Source: Bacillota bacterium | GTDB taxonomy: Bacteria; Bacillota; Clostridia; Eubacteriales; Eubacteriaceae | Length of the DNA stretch: 53,736 nt | NCBI GenBank assembly: GCA_018903255.1 | Contig: JAHIQT010000192.1 | Coordinates: forward strand, 1-53,736 | Direction: 5' to 3' | Shown here: in pieces, positions 45,720 to 53,736 of the stretch | Position numbering within the stretch: position 1 is the first letter of the stretch | How the letters are laid out: each line of letters opens with the position of its first letter | The notes under the pieces: model-generated | What the model was told of the DNA's origin: nothing | Databases searched by the model: none | What the model saw: the letters and a program-made list of their open reading frames with translations, nothing else | Program-made: the position numbers and the translations under genes

Positions 45720-46823
45720 ATGAATGACGATCTGAAAAATGGAAAAACCCTAAGTTCTCTGTTTATTGGAATGCTTGGTGCAATTATTGGCGGCGTGATT
45801 GTCGGTGCCTTATTTCTTGGCGTCAACTTTTTTTTCGACAACAGCACCGTAATTCAGGGCGCTAAAAATGAAATAGTCGTCAGCCAGGGGACGGCCGATA
45901 CTGTCATCGAGGCGATTGCTCAAACCGTGCCACCATCGGTGGTGGGGATTGAAACAACCGGCGTGGCGATGACGGTCTACGGACCCCAGGAAGCATCAGG
46001 CGTTGGTTCCGGTTTTATTTTGACCAGTGATGGTTATATTGCCACCAATCAACATGTCGCATCGGATGGCATCTCCGGCATGACGGTATCGCTTGCTGAC
46101 GGGAATCGCTACGATGCGAAACTGGTCTGGTCGGATGTAAGCTTGGATATGGCGATCATTAAGATCGATGCGACTGATTTGCCAGTGCTTGAATTGGGCG
46201 ACTCAGACGATGTCGTCGTCGGCGAACTGGCGGTTGCAGTGGGGAACCCCCTGGGTCTTAACTTTGAGCGAACGGTGACGGCCGGAATCGTCTCGGCGAT
46301 CAACCGTAGTATTCCTCTGGATACCGGCTTGGCGGAAGATTTGATTCAAACCGATGCGTCGATCAATTCGGGAAACAGCGGTGGACCGCTAGTCAATAAA
46401 CACGGCAAGGTGATCGGTATCAATACCTATAAATTGACTACCGGTGAAGGAATGGGCTTTGCTATTCCGATTAATATATTAAAACCAATACTTAATGAGA
46501 TTGTCGCTACCGGTAAGTTTGAGCCGACAGTGATGGGGATCACAGCTTATGATCGGGCGATTGCCGATTATTACATCACCGACAGCAAGGTAAACTTTAA
46601 TGAGGGGATCTATATTGCATCAGTGCAACAGGGCGGTGGCGCCGCCAATGCTGGTCTGACAACCGGAGATATTATCAAAGAAATCAACGGGGTTAAGACA
46701 AACACCATGCTTAAGATGAAAGAAATTCTCTATGGCGTTAGTGCTGGTGATAAGGTAGCGGTTACCTTTGAACGGAATGGTCAAATGCAGACCATTGATG
46801 TGGTAGTGACTTCAGGACAATAA
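45720..46823 (+). CDS. HtrA/DegP-like membrane-anchored serine protease with PDZ domain
   Basis: The 367-aa protein has a single N-terminal membrane anchor (about 13-38). A trypsin-like domain carries the triad His112 (TNQHVA), Asp143 (SLDMAII) and Ser220 (SGNSGGPL), and a C-terminal PDZ domain (about 265-365) follows. It degrades or refolds damaged envelope proteins. It is 28 nt downstream of walJ and ends in a strong terminator, so murA/walJ/htrA may be partly co-expressed. GAGGAG precedes the ATG. Confidence 0.95.
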   Translation: MNDDLKNGKTLSSLFIGMLGAIIGGVIVGALFLGVNFFFDNSTVIQGAKNEIVVSQGTADTVIEAIAQTVPPSVVGIETTGVAMTVYGPQEASGVGSGFILTSDGYIATNQHVASDGISGMTVSLADGNRYDAKLVWSDVSLDMAIIKIDATDLPVLELGDSDDVVVGELAVAVGNPLGLNFERTVTAGIVSAINRSIPLDTGLAEDLIQTDASINSGNSGGPLVNKHGKVIGINTYKLTTGEGMGFAIPINILKPILNEIVATGKFEPTVMGITAYDRAIADYYITDSKVNFNEGIYIASVQQGGGAANAGLTTGDIIKEINGVKTNTMLKMKEILYGVSAGDKVAVTFERNGQMQTIDVVVTSGQ

Positions 46824-46842
46824 ATGATGGTCGTTGAATTGC

Positions 46843-46887
46843 AAAGAGCCTTATATATTTACACTTGTAAATATATAAGGCTCTTTT
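46843..46887. terminator. 20-bp perfect terminator hairpin after htrA
   Basis: A 20-bp stem (46843-46862 with 46867-46886) with a 4-nt loop; the rising arm starts AAAGAGCC and the falling arm ends GGCTCTTTT. Confidence 0.9.
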
Positions 46888-46920
46888 AACTGGTCTTTTT
46901 TACAAAATGAAACGAAAAGA

Positions 46921-46948
46921 TTGACATTTTCACAAAAAAACATATAAT
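46921..46948 (+). promoter_or_regulatory. Promoter of the SorC-HAD operon
   Basis: TTGACA, a 16-bp spacer and TATAAT, both consensus, 59 bases above the regulator's start codon. Confidence 0.88.
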
Positions 46949-47006
46949 TATAACAATAATTGCAAAAAGTGTTATCGAGTATCATAATGGCAAAATAAAG
47001 CAAGAA

Positions 47007-48035
47007 ATGGGTGAACGGATGAAGAAGGTAGTGGATGATGAGCGACTGATGGTGAAAATTTGTGAGATGTATTATAACCAGGATATCAATCAAAAGCTGA
47101 TTGCGACTGAGTTGGGTCTGTCGCGGCCAACCGTATCCCGGATTCTTCAGAATGCCAGGGAGCGGGGGATTGTCAAAATTATTATCGATCCTATTTTTGG
47201 CAACAACTATGTCGATCTGGAAAAAAAGTTGGAGAGCCGTTATGGTTTAAAAGAAGTTTTTATCGTCGATACCAAACAGGATAGCCGCGATCAGAAGGAT
47301 GAGCTGGCCAAGGCGACGGCCAATTATCTGGAGCGACTGATTAAAGATGACAGTATTATCGGGGTTTCAATGGGTTCTTCGATTGGTCAGATCTATCGTT
47401 TTGTATCTAAGGGAACCTCTAAGCGGGTGACCTTTATCCCGCTGATCGGCGGGATCGGCCATCTGGGGATGGAACTGCATTCGAATACCATTGTCGAAGC
47501 ATTAGCCAAGGCTTTTGGCGGGGATTCCTTTCTGCTCCATGCGCCGGCGCGGGTTTCTGGGATCAAGATCAAAGAAGAATTGATGAAGGAAGCAGATATC
47601 CGGCGGATCATCAAAATGGGCGATGGTTTGGATGTGGCGGTAGTTGGGATCGGGGTTCCTAGTCGCGGCTCGGCGATTATGTCGACCGGCTATTATGATG
47701 AAAAGGATATGGAAACGATGCGCAAAAAAAATGTCGTGGGTGATGTTTGTATGCAGTTTTTCGATATCAATGGCAGCACTGAAGCCTTTGAGGGCGACAA
47801 CTGCGTGATTGGGGTCGATATTAAAAAGTTGCGACGGGTTCCGCATTCAATTGGTGTTGCCAGCGGTTCCGAGAAAGCCCGGGCCATTCAGGGAGCCATC
47901 ACTGGCGGATTCATTAATGTCCTGGTTACTGATGTGGAATGTGGGAAAAAAATGCTGGAACTTGATCAGGCCTCTGAAATGGTGACAAAAAATGAAATGA
48001 TCGATGCAGAATCCGAGAGGAATGTCAAAAAATGA
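47007..48035 (+). CDS. SorC/DeoR-type sugar-binding transcriptional regulator
   Basis: The 342-aa protein has an N-terminal helix-turn-helix (NQKLIATELGLSRPTVSRIL, about 27-46). A SorC-type phosphosugar-binding domain (about 60-320) follows, with GVSMGSS near 108 and a GxGxP motif in GIGVPSRG. SorC proteins respond to sugar phosphates. It overlaps the next gene by ATGA, so the phosphatase downstream may act on the same metabolite. The start is uncertain: ATG 47007 has no clear ribosome binding site, and ATG 47019 is an alternative. Confidence 0.88.
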   Translation: MGERMKKVVDDERLMVKICEMYYNQDINQKLIATELGLSRPTVSRILQNARERGIVKIIIDPIFGNNYVDLEKKLESRYGLKEVFIVDTKQDSRDQKDELAKATANYLERLIKDDSIIGVSMGSSIGQIYRFVSKGTSKRVTFIPLIGGIGHLGMELHSNTIVEALAKAFGGDSFLLHAPARVSGIKIKEELMKEADIRRIIKMGDGLDVAVVGIGVPSRGSAIMSTGYYDEKDMETMRKKNVVGDVCMQFFDINGSTEAFEGDNCVIGVDIKKLRRVPHSIGVASGSEKARAIQGAITGGFINVLVTDVECGKKMLELDQASEMVTKNEMIDAESERNVKK

Positions 48036-48826
48036 TCATGCCAAAAACAGAAGCCCTCAAAGATATTAAACTATTTGCCCTGGATATGGATGGCACGGTT
48101 TATCTGGGCAATGGTTTAATCGACGGAGCCCTGGACTTTATCGATGAATTGCGAGTGCGCCAAAGAGATTTCATTTTCATCACCAACAATTCATCGCGGG
48201 GATCCAGCTTTTATCAGGAAAAGCTAAAAAAAATGGGCTGCTTTGTCGAAGCAGACCGGATCATTACCTCTGGAGATGTGACCATTGAATATCTAAAAAC
48301 CTATCATCCCGGACAATCCGTTTATCTGATGGGCACGCCATTATTGGAAGAAAGTTTTAGACAACACGGTATCAAACTGGTCGAAGACCAGCCGGATGTC
48401 GCGGTGGCCAGTTTTGACACCACCCTGACCTACGAAAAACTAGAAAAAATCTGTACCTTTATTATAAATGGTGCGGTATTTTTGTCTACCCATCTGGATT
48501 TAGTTTGTCCCACGGAAAGCGGTTTTATTCCCGACTGTGGTTCCATCTGTGCCCTGATTAGCAAATCTACTGGGGTGGAACCAAAATATTTAGGCAAACC
48601 ATTTCCTGAAACGATGGCGATGATCTTGTCCATTACCGGCCATAAAAAAGAAGATGTGGCCTTTGTCGGAGACCGGATCTACACCGATGTGGCCACCGGC
48701 GTCAATAACGGAGGCAAGGGTTTTCTGGTATTGACCGGGGAGACCAAAATGGCGGACTTAAAAAACTCGCAGGTGGTTCCGGACTGTGTCTTTGACTCGC
48801 TTAAAGAAATGATCAACTATTTATAA
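48032..48826 (+). CDS. HAD-IIA family phosphatase (NagD-like)
   Basis: The 264-aa protein has HAD motif I DMDGTVYLG, motif II in FITNNSS and the C-terminal GDRIYTDVATG motif. The large C2-type cap of subclass IIA lies between. Relatives include NagD, p-nitrophenylphosphatases and phosphoglycolate or glycerol-phosphate phosphatases. Its start codon overlaps the stop of the SorC gene (ATGA), so the two are translationally coupled. The substrate is probably a sugar phosphate sensed by the regulator (inference). Confidence 0.9.
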   Translation: MIMPKTEALKDIKLFALDMDGTVYLGNGLIDGALDFIDELRVRQRDFIFITNNSSRGSSFYQEKLKKMGCFVEADRIITSGDVTIEYLKTYHPGQSVYLMGTPLLEESFRQHGIKLVEDQPDVAVASFDTTLTYEKLEKICTFIINGAVFLSTHLDLVCPTESGFIPDCGSICALISKSTGVEPKYLGKPFPETMAMILSITGHKKEDVAFVGDRIYTDVATGVNNGGKGFLVLTGETKMADLKNSQVVPDCVFDSLKEMINYL

Positions 48827-48943
48827 AACTGTTTAATTTATCAAAAACAGGGAAGATAATAAGAACATGGATCATAATCTAGATGACCGAAAAGTTAAGA
48901 GAATAAACCGAAAGGAATGAAAGATTCATTAATAGGTAGGAAT

Positions 48944-49225
48944 ATGCATGCGAAAACAGTTACTATTATTAATCCCACCGGTTTACACGCACGACCGGCA
49001 GCGGAGTTTTGTCAGAGGGCCGGAGAATTTAGAGCTGATATCCGAATCAGGAAGTTGGGGGACGATCCCAAAGAGGGCGATGCAAAATCGTTGCTAAGCA
49101 TTATGACAACCGGGATTGGCCTAGGTGATGTGGTTGAAATTTTTGCCGAGGGTGAGGATGAAATGCTGGCAGTGGAAACCCTGGTGGCTTTGATCGGCGG
49201 CGGATTTGGCGAAAAGAAAAATTAA
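48944..49225 (+). CDS. HPr-family phosphocarrier protein
   Basis: Starting at the ATG at 48944 (after TAGGTAGG) the protein is 93 aa and puts the phosphorylatable histidine at exactly residue 15 in GLHARPAA, as in HPr. An ATG at 48917 abuts a GA-rich site too closely to be used. The regulatory serine equivalent is Ser49 in DAKSLLS, shifted by a three-residue insertion. No ptsI is adjacent. It may be the PTS HPr or a Crh/Npr-like regulatory variant. It lies 117 bases after the HAD gene and ends in its own terminator. Confidence 0.9.
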   Translation: MHAKTVTIINPTGLHARPAAEFCQRAGEFRADIRIRKLGDDPKEGDAKSLLSIMTTGIGLGDVVEIFAEGEDEMLAVETLVALIGGGFGEKKN

Positions 49226-49233
49226 GTCAAGGC

Positions 49234-49259
49234 AAAAAAACACCGACAGGTGTTTTTTT
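49234..49259. terminator. Terminator between HPr gene and nifV-alpha
   Basis: AAAAAAACACC (49234-49244) pairs with 49249-49259 with a 4-nt loop; A- and T-runs make it active in both directions. Confidence 0.9.
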
Positions 49260-49297
49260 AGTGGGTGACTTTATATTTACTTACCTATTTGGTGTGA

Positions 49298-50107
49298 TCA
49301 GGCATAAAGCAGTTCGTTTTTATAAATGATCGATTTTAAATCGGCCTGCCGCCACTGCAGTTCATCCAGACTGATGCCGAAGTCCAGTTGACCCTGGGTG
49401 GCGATCAGGAGATGCTCAAGGTTGCAGTTGCCGGCCCGTTCGCCAATCCCAAAGAGGGTGGAATCGGCATATTTGGCGCCGGAACGGAGCCCTTGGATGG
49501 AATTGGCTACGGCCATCCCGAGATCGTTGTGCATGTGCACCTCAATGTCGATGTTAGCAGGGATTTGGCTGATCGTGGCCTTGCAGAAGCTCGGCGACAT
49601 GATTCCCACCGTGTCCGAAAAACGCAGGGTGGTGGCGCCCAGATCCCGGGCGGTTTCAATCAGCTGGATGACGAAATCCCAGTCAGCCCGGGAGGCGTCC
49701 TCCAGGCCAATGGTCAGTTCTCTTTTTGCGGTGTGGATGGCCGCGGCGCAGGTGCTCAGGGTTTCCAGCACCTGGGAGCGGCTTTGGCGCAGCTTTTCGC
49801 GAATCAGCAGATCCGAAGCGGGGACACAAACATGGATAATGTCGGCACCACAAGCGATCGATTGGCTGATATCAGAGCGATTCATCCGGTTCCAGCCAAT
49901 AATCTGAGCATTTTGGCAGGCCAGTTTGATTTTTTCAAAGGCGCGGCATTCTTCCTTACCGATGGCGGGGGTGCCGGCTTCGATCCGGGTAACCCCCAGA
50001 GCATCCAGCGATTTGGCGATGGTGACTTTTTCACGGACGGTGAAAGCAATGCCGGGGCTTTGTTCACCGTCTCTTAGGGTGGTGTCAACAATATATTTTT
50101 TTATCAT
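49298..50107 (-). CDS. nifV: Homocitrate synthase alpha subunit (split NifV)
   Basis: The ATG at 50107 follows GAGGTG and gives 269 aa. It is the catalytic TIM-barrel of the isopropylmalate/homocitrate synthase family: DTTLRDGEQSPG at the start, HMHNDLGMA with metal-binding histidines and a GIGERAGNCNLE block. The C-terminal regulatory/dimer region is missing and supplied by the upstream omega gene. With the omega subunit it makes homocitrate from acetyl-CoA and 2-oxoglutarate for the nitrogenase iron-molybdenum cofactor. The start lies 23 bases inside the omega gene, so translation is coupled. C. pasteurianum has the same split. Confidence 0.93.
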   Translation of the reverse strand: MIKKYIVDTTLRDGEQSPGIAFTVREKVTIAKSLDALGVTRIEAGTPAIGKEECRAFEKIKLACQNAQIIGWNRMNRSDISQSIACGADIIHVCVPASDLLIREKLRQSRSQVLETLSTCAAAIHTAKRELTIGLEDASRADWDFVIQLIETARDLGATTLRFSDTVGIMSPSFCKATISQIPANIDIEVHMHNDLGMAVANSIQGLRSGAKYADSTLFGIGERAGNCNLEHLLIATQGQLDFGISLDELQWRQADLKSIIYKNELLYA

Positions 50108-51062
50108 TTTGCACCTCGCTGGCAAGGGTTTGCAGTTCCAGATCAGACAGGTTTCGGCCTAACTGGGTGCAACGGGATTTGATTTGTTTTAAAATCGAGT
50201 GAGCTGTCGATTCGGATAAACCGGGGTCGTTTAGTTTATACAATAGGCTTTTGCGACCAGAGTGTTTGCCCAGCACAATTTCTCGCTGGTTGCCGACAGT
50301 TTGAGGATTAAAGGGCTCATAGGTATGGGGGTTTTTTAACACACCATCGACATGAATGCCAGATTCCACCTTGAAAATATCGGCGCCGATGATGGCCTTC
50401 ATTTTTGCCACCGGCTGGCCGGAGCACTTTTCATAAAGGCCGCGTAGTTCACTTAAAACTGATAAGTCGCCGCTAAAGGCATCGGGCTGATGGAGCTTTA
50501 GACTCATCAGGACTTCTTCCAGAGGTGCCAAATTATGGTGGTTGGCAAAAGCGCAGCTGATGCTCGTTCCGCCGGCCAATAGCCATTCCAGGGCGATGGC
50601 GGCGGCACAGTGGTGGTGGTTGCTGGGACATAGATCCAGGGTTTGGGCACCGCTGCCTAGCAGGGCTTTGAAAATTGTCGGATAGTCCCGGTTCATCAGG
50701 TCTTCTAACCCGGTGATGCGGATCTTTTGATGCGGATAGAGAGCTGATTTTAATTTGCTGACGGGAATATTTTTTTCCACCAGATCATTGGGCTCCAGCT
50801 TCCAGAGGGGCTGGGGTTTTGTCATCCCAGAGCTATCTAAAGAGATCGGAAAAATTCGAGTCAGAAAAAAACTGCGGCCGCCCAGCCACTTTCTTAAACT
50901 GGCGGCACTTGACGGAAAACCGAGTCGGGCAAGCAAATCCGGGGTCAATTCGATTTTTGTGACCCCACAGCTAAAAAGCAGGTCACAGAAATGGTTAAGA
51001 TCCCGGGTGCTCATCCCGGCCGTATCAAAGCTTGTCAGTGTCCGATCAATAATAGTAACCAT
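50085..51062 (-). CDS. nifV: Homocitrate synthase omega subunit (split NifV)
   Basis: The 325-aa protein resembles a NifV whose barrel has degenerated: it begins IIDRTLTSFD instead of DTTLRDGEQ. Its last 110 residues keep the communication/dimer region (FKVESGIHVDGVLKNP...YEPFNP and LGKHSGRKSL). It is therefore the omega partner of a two-subunit homocitrate synthase, upstream of and overlapping the alpha gene, as in C. pasteurianum. The ribosome binding site (GCGGGG) is weak. Between it and the ferredoxin gene is a repeat element. Confidence 0.9.
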   Translation of the reverse strand: MVTIIDRTLTSFDTAGMSTRDLNHFCDLLFSCGVTKIELTPDLLARLGFPSSAASLRKWLGGRSFFLTRIFPISLDSSGMTKPQPLWKLEPNDLVEKNIPVSKLKSALYPHQKIRITGLEDLMNRDYPTIFKALLGSGAQTLDLCPSNHHHCAAAIALEWLLAGGTSISCAFANHHNLAPLEEVLMSLKLHQPDAFSGDLSVLSELRGLYEKCSGQPVAKMKAIIGADIFKVESGIHVDGVLKNPHTYEPFNPQTVGNQREIVLGKHSGRKSLLYKLNDPGLSESTAHSILKQIKSRCTQLGRNLSDLELQTLASEVQNDKKIYC

Positions 51063-51158
51063 TTGTGTACCCCGCTTTCGTTTGTTTTAATTTTAAAATG
51101 ATGCTGCCGATGTAAGGGCAGCATCAATCGGTGAAGTATTAAAATAAAAGATTAGCCC

Positions 51159-51312
51159 AGTACCGACAATTGTTATATCATGTTGTGACCTAGGGGTCAG
51201 ACCCTGTGCCTCAAGGCGAACAGTTGCGGAGCAATAACATAATAAATTGGTATTCCTAAATTCGCAACTGTACGAATTGTGCGCATTCAACAGATTAACA
51301 ATTGGTCGGTAC
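51159..51312. repeat. MITE/REP-like element with terminal inverted repeats
   Basis: The left end (51159-51185, GTACCGACAATTGTTA core) is inverted, with small indels, at 51288-51312. Inside is a second inverted repeat, ACAGTTGCG (51220-51228) with 51263-51271, and a REP-type core TGACCTAGGGGTCAGACCC (51186-51204). It carries no gene and lies between the ferredoxin and nifV-omega genes. Confidence 0.6.
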
Positions 51313-51319
51313 GGTCGTT
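51293..51319. repeat. 27-bp direct repeat, copy 1
   Basis: This copy, GATTAA(C/T)AATTGGTCGGTACGGT(C/A)GTT in pattern, differs from copy 2 at two positions. It overlaps the right end of the element at 51159-51312 and lies just downstream of the ferredoxin gene. Confidence 0.75.
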
Positions 51320-51338
51320 TGGCACTACCCCAAGAGGG

Positions 51339-51647
51339 CTAAATAACCAGGTCCTCGACGACCTTGCCGCCTTCGATGTGTTCCTCCATAATCCGTTCGA
51401 CATCGTCGACGGTGACCTTGCCATACCAGACGCCTTCGGGATAAACGACCACGATCGGCCCCTTGTCACAGATCCCGAAACAGCCGGTGTTGTTTAACAT
51501 GATGTCGCCGGATAATTCCCGTTCGTCGATTTCTTCAAGAAAGGTCTGCAGGATTTTTACTGAATCCTGTTGAAAACAATACCCCTGTTGGGTGCCGTTG
51601 ATCCGGCAGCTGGTGCAGATAAAAAGATGATGTTTAGGACTAACCAT
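51339..51647 (-). CDS. Thioredoxin-like 2Fe-2S ferredoxin (C. pasteurianum type)
   Basis: The 102-aa protein has cysteines at 11, 14, 24, 56 and 60, the same positions as in the 2Fe-2S ferredoxin of C. pasteurianum, where 11, 24, 56 and 60 are cluster ligands. That protein has a thioredoxin fold and interacts with the nitrogenase MoFe protein. Position between nifN-B and nifV supports a nitrogenase-related role here. GGAGGAA precedes the ATG. Direct repeats flank the gene on both sides. Confidence 0.9.
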   Translation of the reverse strand: MVSPKHHLFICTSCRINGTQQGYCFQQDSVKILQTFLEEIDERELSGDIMLNNTGCFGICDKGPIVVVYPEGVWYGKVTVDDVERIMEEHIEGGKVVEDLVI

Positions 51648-51690
51648 TTTTAAATTCCTCCTGATCGCTTATAAATAGTTTTTGAATGAT

Positions 51691-51717
51691 GATTAATAAT
51701 TGGTCGGTACGGTAGTT
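51691..51717. repeat. 27-bp direct repeat, copy 2
   Basis: 25 of 27 bases match copy 1 (51293-51319). It sits in the 77-base gap between the nifN-B stop and the ferredoxin start, so the two copies bracket the ferredoxin gene. Confidence 0.75.
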
Positions 51718-51724
51718 AGTAATG

Positions 51725-53736
51725 TTAGAAATTACCGGCAGTCCGCAGTTCGGACCTTAAGATTTCCTGGGCTGCTGTTTTAACGGCGTCTTCGATGCGG
51801 TCGTAGGTTGAGATGACCTTGATGCCCTTGCTTTCCAGTCGTTTGGTGGGCAGATCGCCGATGCGCATGGTGATGGCAGCATCGCAGTCATTTAGCGCTT
51901 TTAGAATGGTGCCGATCTTATCTTCCTTTTCGTCGCATTCTTCTTCGCCGGTGCAATACTTACCAATCACCCGTTTTTCCTTAAACTGGACCTCTTCGTC
52001 AAGGTAATCATAAATATAAAGCTCAGAAGCCTGACCGAAATGCTGATCCACCAGCATCCCGCCTTTAGAGGTGATCGCAAAGCGCAATCCCTTTGGCGCG
52101 GCCAGAACCATCGCTTCGCTTTTGGCTTCAGTTTCCCGAAAATCGAGGGAGATGTCACTGTCCAGTTTGCCGATGGCGTCGGCACGGCATTGTTTGCAGT
52201 GATACATTTGTTTTAAGTGAACCCCGCATTTATCCCGAATCGCATTGATTTCATGGTTAGTGGCAATTTGCAAGCCCTCAAAGGCGGAGCCTTTGACTGG
52301 AATCAGCGGCATCACATTGGAGATAAAACAGCCCAACGCTTTGACCGTCTTGACCACTTCTTCAATGTGGGTGTCATTGATTCCCATCAGGGTTACGGTA
52401 TTGATTTTGACAATCACCCCCTCATCGATGAGAAGCTTGATCCCAGCAAGCTGGTTAGCCAACAAAACTGAGGCACCAGCCTCGCCATGGTAGCGGTTGC
52501 CCATGAAATCGATATGTTTGTAGATTTTTGCGCCGATGACCGGGTCAACCGCATTGACGGTGACGGTAATGTGAGAAACCCCCAGTTTAACCAGTTCTTT
52601 GGCATAGTAGGGCAGCATTAAGCCATTGGTAGAAACGCAGAAGGTAACATTGGGGTCATCTTCATGGATCAGGGTCAGGGCCTTTTTCGTTTCTTCAAAG
52701 TTTGCCAGGGCATCTCCGGGGCCGGCAATCCCAACGACGGTCAGGTTGGGTACCTTTTCTTTAACCAGTTTATATTTTTCAAAGGCCGCTTCCGGGGAAA
52801 GAATCTCGGTAGTCACGCCGGGACGGCTCTCATTGGGGCAATCAAATTTGCGGACACAGTAATTACACTGGATATTGCATTGCGGCGCAATGGGGAGGTG
52901 CATCCGGGCGTTTTTCTGAGCGCTGCCGCAACTGTAGCAGGGATGATTGGCGGTTTTTTCTTCGATCGTCATGATGGTTGTATGTGTCGTTGATTTGGGA
53001 TTTTCCAGCACTTTCATGGTTGTGTCCGTTTCCGGCTCCAATCCGTATTTGGATTTGGATCCTTCATTATAGTAGGTGTTATAGAGGGTTTCCCGAAAAC
53101 CGCCTTCGACCGCTTTAAGAATGGTGTTGGTGATCTGATCAAGGAGCACCTGAGAGCCTTCGTAGCCCAAGGTTCGAACCCGCTGACCGCCGATGCGGTC
53201 ATGGATGGGGAAAGCGCAGCGGATCAAGGGAATCCCGTGTTTTTCTTCAATTCGACGGCCGTCGGAATTTCCCAGCATTAAATTAGCACCAAGTCGCAGG
53301 GCTTCTTCCTCGATGGTTTCAAAGTCGACATCATTTAAGATCGCGTAATTGTCAACAAAAAGAACATCGGCCAGTTTGGAAAGCTCGGCGGCAATTTTTT
53401 CTTTGAGTTGGGGACAATTGGAACCAGTAGCCGCGATCACCGGCATCACCCCATTTTCACAACAGAGTCGGACAGCCGAAACGACAAAATCCGGTTCGCC
53501 GAAGATGGCAATGCGACCCAAGGCATTATATTTATGGGAGTCCACCATGCCATCAAGATAACGCCCTCTTTCCTTAGTGATTTTTACTGGAATGACTTTT
53601 TTTGACAATTCGGCTAAGAGATCGATTAAGGCATCGGTATCCCGAAGCCCCATTGGCAGGTTCAGCCGTTTGTAGGGAACCCCGAAGTTTTCGTAGAGGT
53701 AAACCCCCGGGGATTCGTCGGGCTTGATGGTGTCAG
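51725..53736 (-). CDS. nifB: NifN-NifB fusion protein (5' end beyond the window)
   Basis: The frame is open to the right edge: upstream of an internal ATG at 53653 it continues without stop and encodes a NifN-like GVPYKRLNLPMGLRDTD. The visible part is therefore the C-terminal third of NifN (through about 53030) fused to a complete NifB. NifB has the radical SAM motif CNIQCNYC in a larger cysteine cluster. A C-terminal NifX-like domain (LRFAITSKGGMLVDQHFGQ) follows. NifB makes the NifB-co precursor of the cofactor; NifN with NifE forms the scaffold that matures it. The same fusion exists in C. pasteurianum. It heads, or is within, the operon that continues to nifV. Confidence 0.93.
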   Translation of the reverse strand, partial: DTIKPDESPGVYLYENFGVPYKRLNLPMGLRDTDALIDLLAELSKKVIPVKITKERGRYLDGMVDSHKYNALGRIAIFGEPDFVVSAVRLCCENGVMPVIAATGSNCPQLKEKIAAELSKLADVLFVDNYAILNDVDFETIEEEALRLGANLMLGNSDGRRIEEKHGIPLIRCAFPIHDRIGGQRVRTLGYEGSQVLLDQITNTILKAVEGGFRETLYNTYYNEGSKSKYGLEPETDTTMKVLENPKSTTHTTIMTIEEKTANHPCYSCGSAQKNARMHLPIAPQCNIQCNYCVRKFDCPNESRPGVTTEILSPEAAFEKYKLVKEKVPNLTVVGIAGPGDALANFEETKKALTLIHEDDPNVTFCVSTNGLMLPYYAKELVKLGVSHITVTVNAVDPVIGAKIYKHIDFMGNRYHGEAGASVLLANQLAGIKLLIDEGVIVKINTVTLMGINDTHIEEVVKTVKALGCFISNVMPLIPVKGSAFEGLQIATNHEINAIRDKCGVHLKQMYHCKQCRADAIGKLDSDISLDFRETEAKSEAMVLAAPKGLRFAITSKGGMLVDQHFGQASELYIYDYLDEEVQFKEKRVIGKYCTGEEECDEKEDKIGTILKALNDCDAAITMRIGDLPTKRLESKGIKVISTYDRIEDAVKTAAQEILRSELRTAGNF

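Noticed and set aside
49388-50077. 229-codon plus-strand frame opposite nifV-alpha
   Set aside because: It is a shadow of a clear homocitrate synthase gene; no ribosome binding site and low-complexity Gly-rich translation.

Overview
This window looks like chromosomal DNA of an anaerobic, acetogenic Firmicute of the Acetobacterium/Eubacterium group. The evidence is internal. There are two sets of corrinoid-dependent methyltransferase genes and a corrinoid-activating (RACE/ASKHA) protein. Nitrogenase genes take the Clostridium pasteurianum form: a NifN-NifB fusion, NifV split into omega and alpha, and a thioredoxin-like 2Fe-2S ferredoxin. There are also ChW repeats, a T-box leader, a clostridial-style c-di-GMP riboswitch and strong AAGGAGG-type ribosome binding sites. 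I see no rRNA, tRNA, CRISPR array, transposase gene or prophage.

Layout. 1-5.0 kb: a GGDEF/HD-GYP signalling enzyme, an alpha/beta hydrolase, a DUF389 membrane protein and a zinc-ribbon membrane protein. 5.0-11.1 kb: glutamate synthase gltB-gltD on the minus strand. 11.7-14.4 kb: a UroD-type methyltransferase and its corrinoid protein, below a TetR gene; a 34-bp perfect palindrome covers the -10 box of their promoter. 14.7-17.6 kb: a lipoprotein, a secreted subtilase with three ChW repeats and a small unknown protein. 17.7-25.9 kb: a quaternary-amine demethylation locus. A PAS/AAA+ sigma-54 activator faces a near-perfect -24/-12 promoter that drives an MtrH-type methyltransferase, a BCCT transporter, an MttB-family (non-pyrrolysine) methyltransferase and its corrinoid protein; a second BCCT transporter follows. 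26.1-32.3 kb: a poly-HAMP chemoreceptor, a PH/SHOCT protein and an FMN glutamate-synthase-like protein. 32.7-34.7 kb: rhodanese plus a RACE protein that lacks the usual ferredoxin domain. 34.8-36.5 kb: TrpB2 under a T-box. 36.6-37.7 kb: a G5/3D cell-wall protein. 37.8-39.9 kb: a membrane protein with a dead GGDEF-like domain, read from a c-di-GMP-I riboswitch leader. 40.1-43.2 kb: a DnaA-box cluster, a TrmN6-like methyltransferase and an overlapping DnaD-DnaC primosome pair. 43.4-49.2 kb: MurA, WalJ/YycJ, HtrA, a SorC regulator, a HAD-IIA phosphatase and an HPr-like protein. 49.3-53.7 kb: nifN-B (running off the right edge), 2Fe-2S ferredoxin, nifV-omega and nifV-alpha on the minus strand.

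How it fits together. Methyl groups from quaternary amines (19.6-25.9 kb) and probably from another methylated substrate (11.7-13.4 kb) pass via corrinoid proteins to tetrahydrofolate. The RACE protein at 33 kb belongs to the family that reductively reactivates such corrinoid proteins. Glutamate synthase and nitrogenase genes indicate that ammonium assimilation and N2 fixation are both encoded. Cyclic-di-GMP signalling appears twice: as an enzyme at the left edge and as a riboswitch at 39.8 kb. The most unusual signals are the riboswitch joined to a degenerate GGDEF gene, the DnaA-box cluster with no dnaA beside it, the palindromic TetR operator, the ferredoxin-less RACE protein and a MITE/REP-like repeat among the nif genes.
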